Origin: Kitasatospora gansuensis
GTDB lineage: Bacteria > Actinomycetota > Actinomycetes > Streptomycetales > Streptomycetaceae
Assembly (NCBI RefSeq): GCF_014203705.1
Contig: NZ_JACHJR010000001.1
Span: 7,502,001 to 7,566,000 of the forward strand
Direction of reading: 5' to 3'
DNA length: 64,000 nt
A model generated the notes under the pieces. That model did not search any database. It was not told the origin of the DNA and worked only from the letters and a program-made list of their open reading frames with translations. The translations under genes and the position numbers were made by a program. Positions 52,612 through 60,780 of this stretch are shown piece after piece. Positions within the stretch are counted from its first letter, which is position 1, and the number at the start of each line of letters is the position of its first letter.

Positions 52612-53331
52612 TCACCCGAGCCTGTTCACGCCGCCGACCGTGCTGTGCCGTGTGGTTTCCGGCTTGGCCTGGAATGGCAGCCTGCCCAGCAACGGGACTG
52701 CCAGGGCCAGCCAGATCGCGGCCAGGGCCCAGGCGCCGGTGATGTCGAGCAGCCAGTGCACGCCGAGGTAGACGCGGCTCAGTCCGACGGCGACGGCAGC
52801 CGCGCCCAGTGCCACAACGGCCGGCCCGCGCCACGAGTGGCGGCTGCCTCGCAGGAGCGCCCAGATGAGCAGCCCGGCGGCGACAGCGGAGGTGAAGGCG
52901 TGACCGGACGGGTAGGAGTAGCCGCTCGGCGAGGCCGCGACCCAGTCCGCCACCGGCGGGCGGGGGCGCGCGAAGGCCTTCATCAACAGGTTGCGCACCA
53001 GCTGGCCGACGGCGAGCACCGTCGGCGGGGCGCAGGCCAGGGCGATCCAGGTGCCTCGCTGCCTGGGACGCGGGCACTTGCTCGCCAGCAGCAGTCCGGC
53101 GGTACCGGCCGCGAGGTAGGGCGGGATCCCGATCCCCAGGTCGGTGACGACGCCGACAAGAGTGACCGCCCACCGGGGACGGTGGGTCAGCGCCCAGTCG
53201 TGCAGCGCCGACTCCACGGGCAGGGGAGTCCAGCCGTGGACGGCGAGCACGACGGTGAGGGCGGCGAACAGCAGGAGCGGCAGCCCGATGGCGAGGGCCG
53301 CGGGACGTGCGTTCGGGTGCTGCGGGGTCAT
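52612..53331 (-). CDS. PAP2-family phosphatase
   Basis: A 239-residue membrane phosphatase with five to six helices. The three PAP2 motifs are present: KAFARPRPP, YPSGHAF and SRVYLGVHWLLD. Such enzymes dephosphorylate undecaprenyl diphosphate or other lipid phosphates at the outer face of the membrane. ATG 53331 overlaps the stop of the second PAP2 gene. Last of a three-gene operon. Confidence 0.9.
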   Translation of the reverse strand: MTPQHPNARPAALAIGLPLLLFAALTVVLAVHGWTPLPVESALHDWALTHRPRWAVTLVGVVTDLGIGIPPYLAAGTAGLLLASKCPRPRQRGTWIALACAPPTVLAVGQLVRNLLMKAFARPRPPVADWVAASPSGYSYPSGHAFTSAVAAGLLIWALLRGSRHSWRGPAVVALGAAAVAVGLSRVYLGVHWLLDITGAWALAAIWLALAVPLLGRLPFQAKPETTRHSTVGGVNRLG

Positions 53332-53939
53332 GTTCCCACCAGGTTTCGTAGTCGGCCGCTCCGGAGGGCTGTGACAGCGGGACCGGCCTGGTGCGCCGCC
53401 CGGGCCAGCAGCAGACCGAGGGCGAGACCCACCACCGCCCCCGCGACGACGTCGTGAGGGTAGTGCACGCCGACGAACACCCGGGAGAGCCCCATCGCCG
53501 CGGCGGCCACGGCGGCCACCGCGCCGAGGCGCCGGTCGCACCGCCACAGGACTGCGGTGGCGGCGAAGGCGATCACCGTGTGGTTGCTCGGCAGCGACCA
53601 GTCCCCGGCCGCCGGACAGGCTTCAAGGGTGGCTCCGGCCGGGAGGACCTGACAGGGCCTCGGTTCGCGCAACACCGACTTCAAGACGGAGTCGGCAGCG
53701 AAGGCCGTCACCACGATGAGCGGCGCCGTGAGCGCGACAGCCATCGTCGGCGCGGGGCCCCGACGAGCTCGCCACCAGGCGGCGAGCATCAGCGCGGCGA
53801 ACACCACAAGGCCGTACGCCGACCAGGCGGCCACCGCATCGTCGACGGCGGCCGGGGCCCGGTGGGCGAGATCCGTGACGTCCAGGTACAGGGACCCGTC
53901 GAGACGGGAGCCGTCCAAGGCGAGCACCGTGCCGGTCAT
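53328..53939 (-). CDS. PAP2-family phosphatase
   Basis: A 203-residue membrane protein with PAP2 motifs KSVLREPRP, LPSNHTV and SRVFVGVHYPHDV (Asn replacing Gly in PSGH). It differs from its downstream neighbour by a shorter N-terminus and a Cys pair near the active site (PCQVLP, ACPAAG). ATG 53939 overlaps the DedA stop, and its stop overlaps the next PAP2 start, so the three are coupled. Likely a lipid diphosphatase in the undecaprenyl cycle. Confidence 0.9.
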   Translation of the reverse strand: MTGTVLALDGSRLDGSLYLDVTDLAHRAPAAVDDAVAAWSAYGLVVFAALMLAAWWRARRGPAPTMAVALTAPLIVVTAFAADSVLKSVLREPRPCQVLPAGATLEACPAAGDWSLPSNHTVIAFAATAVLWRCDRRLGAVAAVAAAAMGLSRVFVGVHYPHDVVAGAVVGLALGLLLARAAHQAGPAVTALRSGRLRNLVGT

Positions 53940-54589
53940 CGGTTCCGGTCCTTCGCGGACTTGCGGGAACGCAGAAGCTCCAGCGCGAGCGGCGTCAGCG
54001 AGACGGCCACGATGACGGCGACCATCGGCAGCAGGTAGCGGTCGATGCTGGGGACGGAGGAGCCCAGTGCGTAGCCGGCCAGCACCAGCCCGACCGTCCA
54101 CAGCAGGCCACCGGCTGTCTGCCAGATCGCGAAGGTGCGGGTGGGAACACCGAGGGCTCCGGCCAGCGGGTTCAGGACAGTGCGCACGATGGGGATGAAC
54201 CTGGCGAGCACGATGGCCTTGGCGTGGCCGTAGCGGTCCAGCAGCTCCTCGGCGCGCTGCGCGCCCTCGTGCAGCCGCTTGTTGTCGGATCGGGCGAGCA
54301 GCGCCCGGCCTCCGCGCCTGCCGATGACGAAGCCGGTCTGCGCGCCCACGAGGGCGCCCGTCACGGCCGCGAGCAGGACCTGGGGGAGTGACAGGTGCAC
54401 CGCCCCGGTGGCGCCGGGCACGCACAGGAGTCCGGCGGTGAACAGCAGCGAGTCGCCGGGCAGGAAGAAGCCGATGAGCAGACCGGTCTCGGCGAACAGC
54501 ACGACCGCGATGCCGAGGGCGCCGAAGGCCCCGAGGAGGGAGCCGGCGTCCAGGACGTTCACGGCCATGACTTGTGCTGGGTGGGGCAT
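53936..54589 (-). CDS. DedA-family membrane protein
   Basis: A 217-residue protein with DedA signatures: FAETGLLIGFFLPGDSLLFT, the GxxxGxxxGYxxGR-like GALVGAQTGFVIGR and RFIPIVRTVLNPLAG, with re-entrant loops and four to five helices. DedA members include undecaprenyl-phosphate translocases (UptA). Coupled to two PAP2 phosphatases, it fits lipid-carrier recycling. A perfect BlaI-type palindrome lies 42 bases upstream. Confidence 0.9.
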   Translation of the reverse strand: MPHPAQVMAVNVLDAGSLLGAFGALGIAVVLFAETGLLIGFFLPGDSLLFTAGLLCVPGATGAVHLSLPQVLLAAVTGALVGAQTGFVIGRRGGRALLARSDNKRLHEGAQRAEELLDRYGHAKAIVLARFIPIVRTVLNPLAGALGVPTRTFAIWQTAGGLLWTVGLVLAGYALGSSVPSIDRYLLPMVAVIVAVSLTPLALELLRSRKSAKDRNR

Positions 54590-54630
54590 GGGCAGGCGCC
54601 TCTCGTCGGGACGTCTCGGCGCCCACGCTC

Positions 54631-54648
54631 GTCTACATCAATGTAGAC
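54631..54648. promoter_or_regulatory. Candidate BlaI operator upstream of dedA operon
   Basis: GTCTACATCAATGTAGAC is a perfect 8-bp inverted repeat with a 2-base centre, the TACA/TGTA arrangement of BlaI/MecI operators. It lies in the promoter region of the DedA-PAP2-PAP2 operon and matches the site before blaI. Confidence 0.65.
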
Positions 54649-54726
54649 ACAACGATGCCGACAGCGCCAGTAACTGCCGGAATCCACGCTCCGCCCACAC
54701 GCGATGCCCGCTGGTCGCGCTCTCTG

Positions 54727-55344
54727 TCAGGGTGCGGGTTCGTCGTGCCGAGGGCTGCGGAGCACCGCGGGGGCCGTCCAGCCACGCAGCATGGCGTGGA
54801 TCGCCGATCGGAATGCGGCCTCTGCCGTGGAAGCGTCGAGGGCCCCGGCGAGTTCGAGCGTCACCAGCCCGTGCAGGGTCACCCAGAGCGAGACGGCGAT
54901 CGCGGTCGCCTCGCCGTCGAGGACGGACTCTGTCACGGCGCGGTCGATCGCCGTGATGAGCGGACGGACGGGGTCATCGGTACCGACCACCCCCGACGGC
55001 TTGAAGGATTGCACTCCACCGAACAGAACCGAGTACAGGTGACTGTGTCCGTGTCCCCATCGTCGGTACGCGGCGGCCAGTGTGTAGATGTCGGCGAGGG
55101 GATCCTCGGAGTTCGGCGCCGCCGCAAGGGCCCGGAACAGTCCGGCGACGGCCCTGTCGCGTACCGCTCCGATCAGCCCTTCCTTGTCGCCGAACAGGGA
55201 GTACACCGCCGCCGTCGACGACTCGGCGGCCGTGGCCACGGCGCGGACTGTGACCGACTCCTGCGGACGGGTGGCGAGCAGCTCGGTCGCGCACTCCACG
55301 AGCCGCGCTCTGACGGTTGCGTCGTTCGTTCTCGGTCTCCCCAT
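54727..55344 (-). CDS. TetR-family regulator
   Basis: A 205-residue regulator from ATG 55344 (MGRPRTND). The HTH is VRAVATAAESSTAAVYSLFG (residues about 29-48), with a TetR_C_33-like ligand domain containing FGGVQSFKPSG. Divergent from the membrane hydrolase gene, whose promoter carries two GTTTTGAAAC units. Confidence 0.9.
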   Translation of the reverse strand: MGRPRTNDATVRARLVECATELLATRPQESVTVRAVATAAESSTAAVYSLFGDKEGLIGAVRDRAVAGLFRALAAAPNSEDPLADIYTLAAAYRRWGHGHSHLYSVLFGGVQSFKPSGVVGTDDPVRPLITAIDRAVTESVLDGEATAIAVSLWVTLHGLVTLELAGALDASTAEAAFRSAIHAMLRGWTAPAVLRSPRHDEPAP

Positions 55345-55374
55345 GACGAACAGCCTATCCTCTTTGGTAACGTT

Positions 55375-55397
55375 GTTTTGAAACAGTGTTTTGAAAC
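55375..55397. promoter_or_regulatory. Candidate TetR operator (tandem GTTTTGAAAC)
   Basis: Two copies of the palindrome GTTT-TG-AAAC, 13 bases apart, lie between the divergent TetR and hydrolase starts. AT-rich palindromes here contrast with the GC-rich surroundings. The second copy is only 14 bases before the hydrolase GTG. Confidence 0.6.
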
Positions 55398-55411
55398 TTC
55401 GGAGGCCCGCC

Positions 55412-56746
55412 GTGCCCACGTTCGCCTTACGCCTTGCCCGCTTCACCCGACGCCTGCTGCCGGCCCTGGCCGCCGTCGCGGCCCTGGTCGTCGTCTTTCT
55501 TGTCACGACCGTCCTCACGGACGGGGCAGGCTCGGGATTCGGCGCATGGCTGACGACCCTGGGAGCCGGGACCGCCGCCGCATCGTGGGGAGGTCGTCGT
55601 CGCACCCGCGCCGCGCGGCTCGCGCTGTTCATGCCGGTGGTTGCCGCGGCAGTGTTGACGGCGACGGTCTGCATCCCGACCGTGCCCACGGCCCGGCGGT
55701 ACCCCACCGCCCTGCCCTTCGTGGCCACGCAGCACTGGAGCCTGGCCACCGGCAGCCGGGTCGCGGTGTATCACTACCCGCCCGCCGGTGCCGGCACCCG
55801 ACGCCCCATTCCGTTGGTGTACCTCAACGGCGGACCGGTTCGCGGCCTCTCGGTTCTCGACCACCGGTTCCTGCAGCTCTTGGCGCGCCAGGGCTACGAC
55901 GTCTACGCCTACGAACAGGCCGGCGGCGGACGAAGCGACCTGCTCCCCATGGACCAGTACACGATCTCCAGGTCCGTCCGTGACCTCGACGCTTTCGTCG
56001 ACCGCCTGGACAGGGGCACGGTCGACATCCTCGGATTCTCCTCAGGCGCGGTCGTACTCACCCGAGCCCTGGCCGACCCGGGCATCGCCGCCCGCCTGCA
56101 CCGGACGATCATCGCCGAGCCCGGCCCGATGGACGGCCCCACCGCGCAGATCGCCGGACACAAGGGCCAACCATCCGCGCGCGGCCTCGCGCCGGCCATG
56201 GCCGGACCGCGGTCGACACACATCCCCCGGTACGCCACCGCATTCGGCCTCATGCGACTCGGACTCCTCACCCCCGACACCGGGCTGATCGGGCAGGCCG
56301 AAGGCGACAACGCGTTCACCGCCGCCGATCTCGGCAGCGACACCGCGTCCGGCTACTGCGCGCGCGACGCCCACCGCATCCCGGCTGAGGACACGGCACA
56401 GAACTTTTCCTTCAGCCCCGCCGCCAGCCTCCGCGTCCAGCAGACGATCAAGGACTCGCCCTCCGTCGCCCCGCAACTGAGGGACTCACAGACCCCCACG
56501 ATGCTGATGATCGCCGAGTGCTCCTCCCAGCTCCGTCAATGGGCGACCGGCGTCCTCGCCGACGATCCCGCCATCCAGCGCACGCAGCTCCTGCCCGGGG
56601 TCGGACACCACATGTGGAACGGCCTCGACGACAACAACGAACGAGCAGCCGCCGCCATCACCGCATTCCTCCAGGACGAGCCCGCACCCCTGCCGAACTA
56701 CCCGACCCGCGACGAGATCCCCGCCTTCCTGCGCGACCACAAGTGA
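55412..56746 (+). CDS. Membrane-anchored alpha/beta hydrolase
   Basis: A 444-residue protein. GTG 55412 has GGAGG six bases upstream; a TTG 21 bases earlier would enter the operator. Three N-terminal helices (LLPALAAVAALVVVFLVTTV and two more, residues about 15-100) precede an extracellular-type alpha/beta hydrolase. This has LNGGPVRG oxyanion loop, proline-iminopeptidase-like YEQAGGGRS, nucleophile GFSSGAVV and terminal GVGHHMWNG. Likely an esterase or peptidase at the membrane, controlled by the divergent TetR. Confidence 0.85.
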   Translation: MPTFALRLARFTRRLLPALAAVAALVVVFLVTTVLTDGAGSGFGAWLTTLGAGTAAASWGGRRRTRAARLALFMPVVAAAVLTATVCIPTVPTARRYPTALPFVATQHWSLATGSRVAVYHYPPAGAGTRRPIPLVYLNGGPVRGLSVLDHRFLQLLARQGYDVYAYEQAGGGRSDLLPMDQYTISRSVRDLDAFVDRLDRGTVDILGFSSGAVVLTRALADPGIAARLHRTIIAEPGPMDGPTAQIAGHKGQPSARGLAPAMAGPRSTHIPRYATAFGLMRLGLLTPDTGLIGQAEGDNAFTAADLGSDTASGYCARDAHRIPAEDTAQNFSFSPAASLRVQQTIKDSPSVAPQLRDSQTPTMLMIAECSSQLRQWATGVLADDPAIQRTQLLPGVGHHMWNGLDDNNERAAAAITAFLQDEPAPLPNYPTRDEIPAFLRDHK

Positions 56747-56777
56747 AGACCCCGCAACTCGTCTCCGGCCTCGGCGG

Positions 56778-56844
56778 GCGGGCACAGGTCCTGGTGATCA
56801 TGGATCATACGACGCTCTGTGATCACCGGGGGACCTGTGCCCGC
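56778..56844. repeat. Long imperfect inverted repeat (hairpin)
   Basis: Arms of about 23 bases (GCGGGCACAGGTCC then TGGTGATCA, and the complementary TGATCACC, GGGGGACCTGTGCCCGC) enclose a 19-base spacer that is AT-richer. It starts 32 bases after the hydrolase stop and could terminate transcription, or be a small mobile relic. The rest of 56845-57043 holds no supported gene. Confidence 0.55.
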
Positions 56845-57043
56845 ACGTCCGTGATGGCCAACTGAACCGCCTTGAGGTCGACTCGGCGCTGGGCTCCCGA
56901 CCGGTCGGCCTGACCTGATTGGCGGTCAGCCCACGCCGGCATCCGTCCTCCACGTGGAGCGGAGCCGTGCGCCGGATCCCAAGCTGCCAGGCCGCTCGGC
57001 GCCGAGCCGCAAGCGCGCATCGAGGGGGGAACGGGGCCGATGA

Positions 57044-58723
57044 TCACCACACCCGGTTGGTCCTGATCAGGATCGGTCGCTCCGTGATCGTGACGCCCTC
57101 ACCGGAGTGGACGGAGCTGGTCGAACCGTCCAGGGTCTCCACTGCGATCGCGTCCCGTGGGACCGTCATTCGAGCCGTGCCCTCATGAGTCCACTGGATC
57201 ATGAAGACCTTGCCGCCGTCGCCGGTGAACTGGCACTGCCACACGTTGGGTGGAAGGCCAGCTGAAGTGCCCGTCCCGCATCCGGTGATGTTGGCCCCGT
57301 GGAGCCAGCGCTGCAGCTCTTCGACGTACAGGGCCGCCTTGGTCGGTGCGTCGCCGGCCGGCTGGAGGACGATCGGGATCTTGCTGCCGCCCCAGTTGTA
57401 GAAGTACATCCGCCGAACCTGGGCGTACAGCCCGACCAGGTAGAACCTGACCGCGAAGTCGGCGGCCTTCTCCGCCTCGAGCCGCTCCGCGAGGGGGATG
57501 TCGTACGTCGTGCCCGTGCTCCACAGTCGCGGATGCGCACCGGCCCGGTGGAACGCCCGGTCGATCTCGGCGGCCAGCTGCACCATCGTCTCGGGCGGAT
57601 CGCTCGCCTGCTTCTGGTAGAGCTTCACTCCGCCGGCGTCACAGTGCTGGTATCCGCCCTGCGCGGCGAACTCTCCCAGGAAGGCCTGGCCCTCGGGCTT
57701 CCACAGCTCGCCCATCGAGGGGCAGACGACGGTGGCCGCCGGATCCGCAGCCTTGATGATCCGGTTGGCTCGCCGGGTCATCTCCACCAGCGTCGCGACA
57801 CTGCCGCTGTAGAACCGGCGGTCGTTCGCCAGCACCCAGAGTTCGTAGGCCTCGATGCGGCCGCGGTAGCGCCCGGCCACCTGCCGGACGAAGTCGTCCC
57901 AGTCGGCCAGGTCGTCCGGTGCAGCGGAGCGCGAGTCGTCGTCGTACGGCGTCTTGGGGCCGGCCGGGCTCGCCCACCCCGGTGTGCCGCCCATGGTGAA
58001 CGTCACCGGAAGGCCCTGCTTCCCAGCGCCCGCCACCAGCCGGTCGAGAATCTCCCAGTCGTATTCTCCGCGCCGCGCCTGGATATTGGACCAGCGTGTC
58101 CTGCTGTCCCACAAGCGCACCGCGCCGACTCGGAATGTCGGCATCTCCCCGGTGGAGCTGTTTGTGGTCACGCCGAAGAACGACGCAGGAACGGCAACGG
58201 GCGCCTGCGACCAGTGGCTCGCGGTAACCGATGGGGAACCGATAGGGGAAGCCTGCGGTCTCGTCACGAGGAACGTCGCGATCAGCGCGGAAGCGCTGAT
58301 CGCAGCTAGGGGAATCAGCCGGCGCAATTTCCTTCTTGCCACCGGCGTGGGCTCTTCCATAGGGGGCTGCTTTTCGCCCGCGTTGGACCACAGTTGATAA
58401 AGTTTATCGACCTCCTCGCGGGTGCCACCGCATACCCGTGCGATGCGTTCGACGATTCCGAATTCCGTCGGCAGGGTCCCGCCGTTGCAGTAACGGTGAA
58501 CGCTCGACCGGCTGAGGTTCGCCTTCTTTCCGACTCGGTCGTAGCTGAGCCCGCTTCGCACCTTCAGCGTGCTCAGAAGCTCGAAGAACTCCTGTCGTTC
58601 CCCTGGTCTGGTCAACCCCGAACTCCCCATCCCGCTGTCAACCGAGCGCGGCAAGTGTGGCACACCATCCCAGCCCTCCCCATCACCGCAGCTCAACGCC
58701 TCTTTTTCGTCCCAGTGTCCCAT
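57044..58723 (-). CDS. HTH-transmembrane protein with pseudo-glycosidase domain
   Basis: A 559-residue protein from ATG 58723 (GGGAG five bases upstream; ATG 58630 is a shorter option). Residues about 45-100 are an XRE-like HTH (VGKKANLSRSSVHRYCNGG). Residues 136-153 form one membrane helix after an RRKLRR stop-transfer. The remainder outside the membrane is a GH39-like TIM barrel (FTMGGTPGWASP, YELW, RMYFYNWGG). The acid/base NE of the family is VL (residues 297-298, YELWVLAND), and the nucleophile TE is TG (WSTGTTYD). It therefore looks like a carbohydrate-sensing membrane regulator rather than an enzyme. Divergent from the secreted propeller gene. Confidence 0.8.
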   Translation of the reverse strand: MGHWDEKEALSCGDGEGWDGVPHLPRSVDSGMGSSGLTRPGERQEFFELLSTLKVRSGLSYDRVGKKANLSRSSVHRYCNGGTLPTEFGIVERIARVCGGTREEVDKLYQLWSNAGEKQPPMEEPTPVARRKLRRLIPLAAISASALIATFLVTRPQASPIGSPSVTASHWSQAPVAVPASFFGVTTNSSTGEMPTFRVGAVRLWDSRTRWSNIQARRGEYDWEILDRLVAGAGKQGLPVTFTMGGTPGWASPAGPKTPYDDDSRSAAPDDLADWDDFVRQVAGRYRGRIEAYELWVLANDRRFYSGSVATLVEMTRRANRIIKAADPAATVVCPSMGELWKPEGQAFLGEFAAQGGYQHCDAGGVKLYQKQASDPPETMVQLAAEIDRAFHRAGAHPRLWSTGTTYDIPLAERLEAEKAADFAVRFYLVGLYAQVRRMYFYNWGGSKIPIVLQPAGDAPTKAALYVEELQRWLHGANITGCGTGTSAGLPPNVWQCQFTGDGGKVFMIQWTHEGTARMTVPRDAIAVETLDGSTSSVHSGEGVTITERPILIRTNRVW

Positions 58724-58877
58724 CTTTCTCCCTATCCCTTGCCGGGCAGGGCCAGCACCTGTCAATCTCGCCTCGCGGGGGTCGCTCAGCACTCTGATCA
58801 AGCCCCCACGAAACCTTTGCCCGACCCTCCTCCGCCCGAAGCTGATCTCGCCCACGGGCCACCAATATGGGGACTCA

Positions 58878-60524
58878 ATGAAAGCAATAAAACGGTGGCT
58901 GACCCTCGCCCTGGCGATGGCCGCCGCGATGATGTCACTGACGATCACCGCCGCTCCTCCCGCTTCCGCAGGAGGATGCCTGCCCGGCCCGCCACCCACG
59001 TTCGTCCTGTGTGGCCGGGTTTCCAACCACAGTTCCCGCGACGTAGTGGTAGACCTTGACTGGCGCTCCGGCCACAATCTCACGGTGGCGCCAGGTCAAA
59101 ACACCAGCGGTCATGGTGACGTGGATGCATTTCAGGTTCCTGTGGACGCCTGCATGGGCGGTAAAGTCGACACGTTGAACTTCATCCTCCTCACCTGGGA
59201 ACGGGTTTCCTTTGAGGTGTGCGGAAACCAGTCGGGCGAGACATCTCTCTTTCCCTTCGAAGGCGTCTATCCCGCAGAACAGGGCGCCTGGGTGAAGTTC
59301 GGCACCCACCAGCGGGTTTACATCGGCTGGATCGGCGGGCCTGGCCAACGTGTGGACATCTGCCACAAATACCCCGAGGAGTGCAAGCCGTACCCGCCGT
59401 ACCCGCCGGTCCCCAGCCCGCCGCCGGCCACGGATCCCGGGCTCCCGCCGGATACCCAGCCTTCGACGCCGGCGGTGCCGGTTGGCTGGAAGCCCGCATT
59501 CTTCAACAACCAGTTGTCGGGCACTCAGGAAGTGGCGGCCGTCGGGACGGACGGCGTGATGTACCACTCCTATATGACCGCGACCGGTGACTGGACCGGG
59601 TGGCTGGCCTTCAACAGCAACGTGTGGTTTGTGGGCGCACCGGCAGTGGCGTTCAACCCGCGAGCCAACACGGAAGAGATCGTGGCGCTCGGCATTGACG
59701 GGATCGTGTACCACGAGTGGTACACCGTCGCGGGCGGCTGGAGCGGCTGGGCCGCCTACGACAGCAGCGTGCGGTTCAAGGGCAGCCCGGCCTTCACCTT
59801 CAACCCGCTGTCGGGGACGCAGGAGGTGGTCGCGGTCGGGACGGACGGCGTGATGTACCACTCTTGGATGACTGCGACCGGTGACTGGAGCGGCTGGCTC
59901 GCGTACAACCGCAACGTGACCTTCGCCGGTTCGCCATCGGTGGCGTTCAACACGGTTGCCAACACGTTCGAGATCGTGGCGGTCGGCACCGACGGGATCA
60001 TGTACCACGCCTGGTACACCGTCGCGGGCGGCTGGAGCGACTGGGTGGCCTTCAACAGCAACGTCAGGTTCACCGGAACTCCAGCGTTCACCTACAACTC
60101 GCTGGCCGGCACCCAAGAGGTGACCGCGATCGGGACCGACGGGATCATGTACCACGCCTGGTTCACCACGACGGACGGCTGGAGCGGCTGGGTCAGCCTG
60201 GGCAGCAGCTTCAAGTTCGCGGGCAGCCCGGCGATGGCGATCAACTCGCTGGCCAACACGGCCGAAGTGGTGGCGGTCAGCACGGACGGGAACATGTACC
60301 ACGCGTGGTACACCCCGTCAGGCGGCTGGAGCGGCTGGGTCCCCTTCGACAGCAGCGTCAAGTTCGCGGGCAGTCCCGCCTTCACCCACAACACCCGGGG
60401 CAACACCGAGGAGATCATGGCGACCGGGACCAACGGCGTGATGTACCACGCGTGGTACACACCCTCGGGTGGCTGGAGCGGCTGGGTCCCCCTCAGCGCC
60501 AACGTCACCCTCGCCACCAGATGA
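58878..60524 (+). CDS. Secreted seven-repeat beta-propeller protein
   Basis: A 548-residue exported protein. Signal peptide (MKAIKRWLTLALAMAAAMM, cleavage after ASA near residue 31), then a Cys-containing domain of about 150 residues, a Pro-rich linker (CKPYPPYPPVPSPPP), and about seven repeats of 46 residues. Each repeat contains TDGVMYHxW and GWSGW with conserved NT or GT. This spacing fits a seven-bladed lectin-like propeller as in PLL/tectonin-type proteins. It probably binds surface glycans and may be sensed or controlled by the divergent HTH-membrane protein. Confidence 0.85.
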   Translation: MKAIKRWLTLALAMAAAMMSLTITAAPPASAGGCLPGPPPTFVLCGRVSNHSSRDVVVDLDWRSGHNLTVAPGQNTSGHGDVDAFQVPVDACMGGKVDTLNFILLTWERVSFEVCGNQSGETSLFPFEGVYPAEQGAWVKFGTHQRVYIGWIGGPGQRVDICHKYPEECKPYPPYPPVPSPPPATDPGLPPDTQPSTPAVPVGWKPAFFNNQLSGTQEVAAVGTDGVMYHSYMTATGDWTGWLAFNSNVWFVGAPAVAFNPRANTEEIVALGIDGIVYHEWYTVAGGWSGWAAYDSSVRFKGSPAFTFNPLSGTQEVVAVGTDGVMYHSWMTATGDWSGWLAYNRNVTFAGSPSVAFNTVANTFEIVAVGTDGIMYHAWYTVAGGWSDWVAFNSNVRFTGTPAFTYNSLAGTQEVTAIGTDGIMYHAWFTTTDGWSGWVSLGSSFKFAGSPAMAINSLANTAEVVAVSTDGNMYHAWYTPSGGWSGWVPFDSSVKFAGSPAFTHNTRGNTEEIMATGTNGVMYHAWYTPSGGWSGWVPLSANVTLATR

Positions 60525-60544
60525 CCGGCCAGTAGGCACCCTGG

Positions 60545-60574
60545 GGGATGTACACCACCAGCGGTGTACATCCC
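60545..60574 (+). terminator. Hairpin terminator after propeller gene
   Basis: A perfect 12-bp stem (GGGATGTACACC and complement) around ACCAGC, 20 bases after the stop codon. Confidence 0.8.
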
Positions 60575-60601
60575 GCAGGCGACAGGCGAGTCCGGCCACA
60601 T

Positions 60602-60720
60602 AACCGGCAGGCCCGCATGCTGGTGGCCGCCCCGCACCGTACCGGCGGCCAGGCCCAGTTCATCGACCTGCCGGTGCGCCCCGAGCCGTCCGTCGCCCCC
60701 ACCCTGTACGACTGGGCCCA
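60602..60720 (+). pseudogene. Duplicated fragment of the GlxA-type regulator
   Basis: About 118 bases nearly identical to 48950-49067 inside the AraC/GlxA gene (encoding NRQARMLVAAPHRTGG and FIDLPVRPEPS), with only a few mismatches near the 3' end. No start, HTH or stop context. A recent partial copy, 11.6 kb from its source and in the same orientation. Confidence 0.85.
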
Positions 60721-60780
60721 AGTGGCAACTATGCTCAGGTGCCGGTGATCTGACGGTGCGCCACCTCTCCTGCGGGGGGC

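Noticed and set aside
58935..60302. 455-codon minus-strand frame
   Set aside because: Antisense to the propeller gene; its periodicity only mirrors the repeats.
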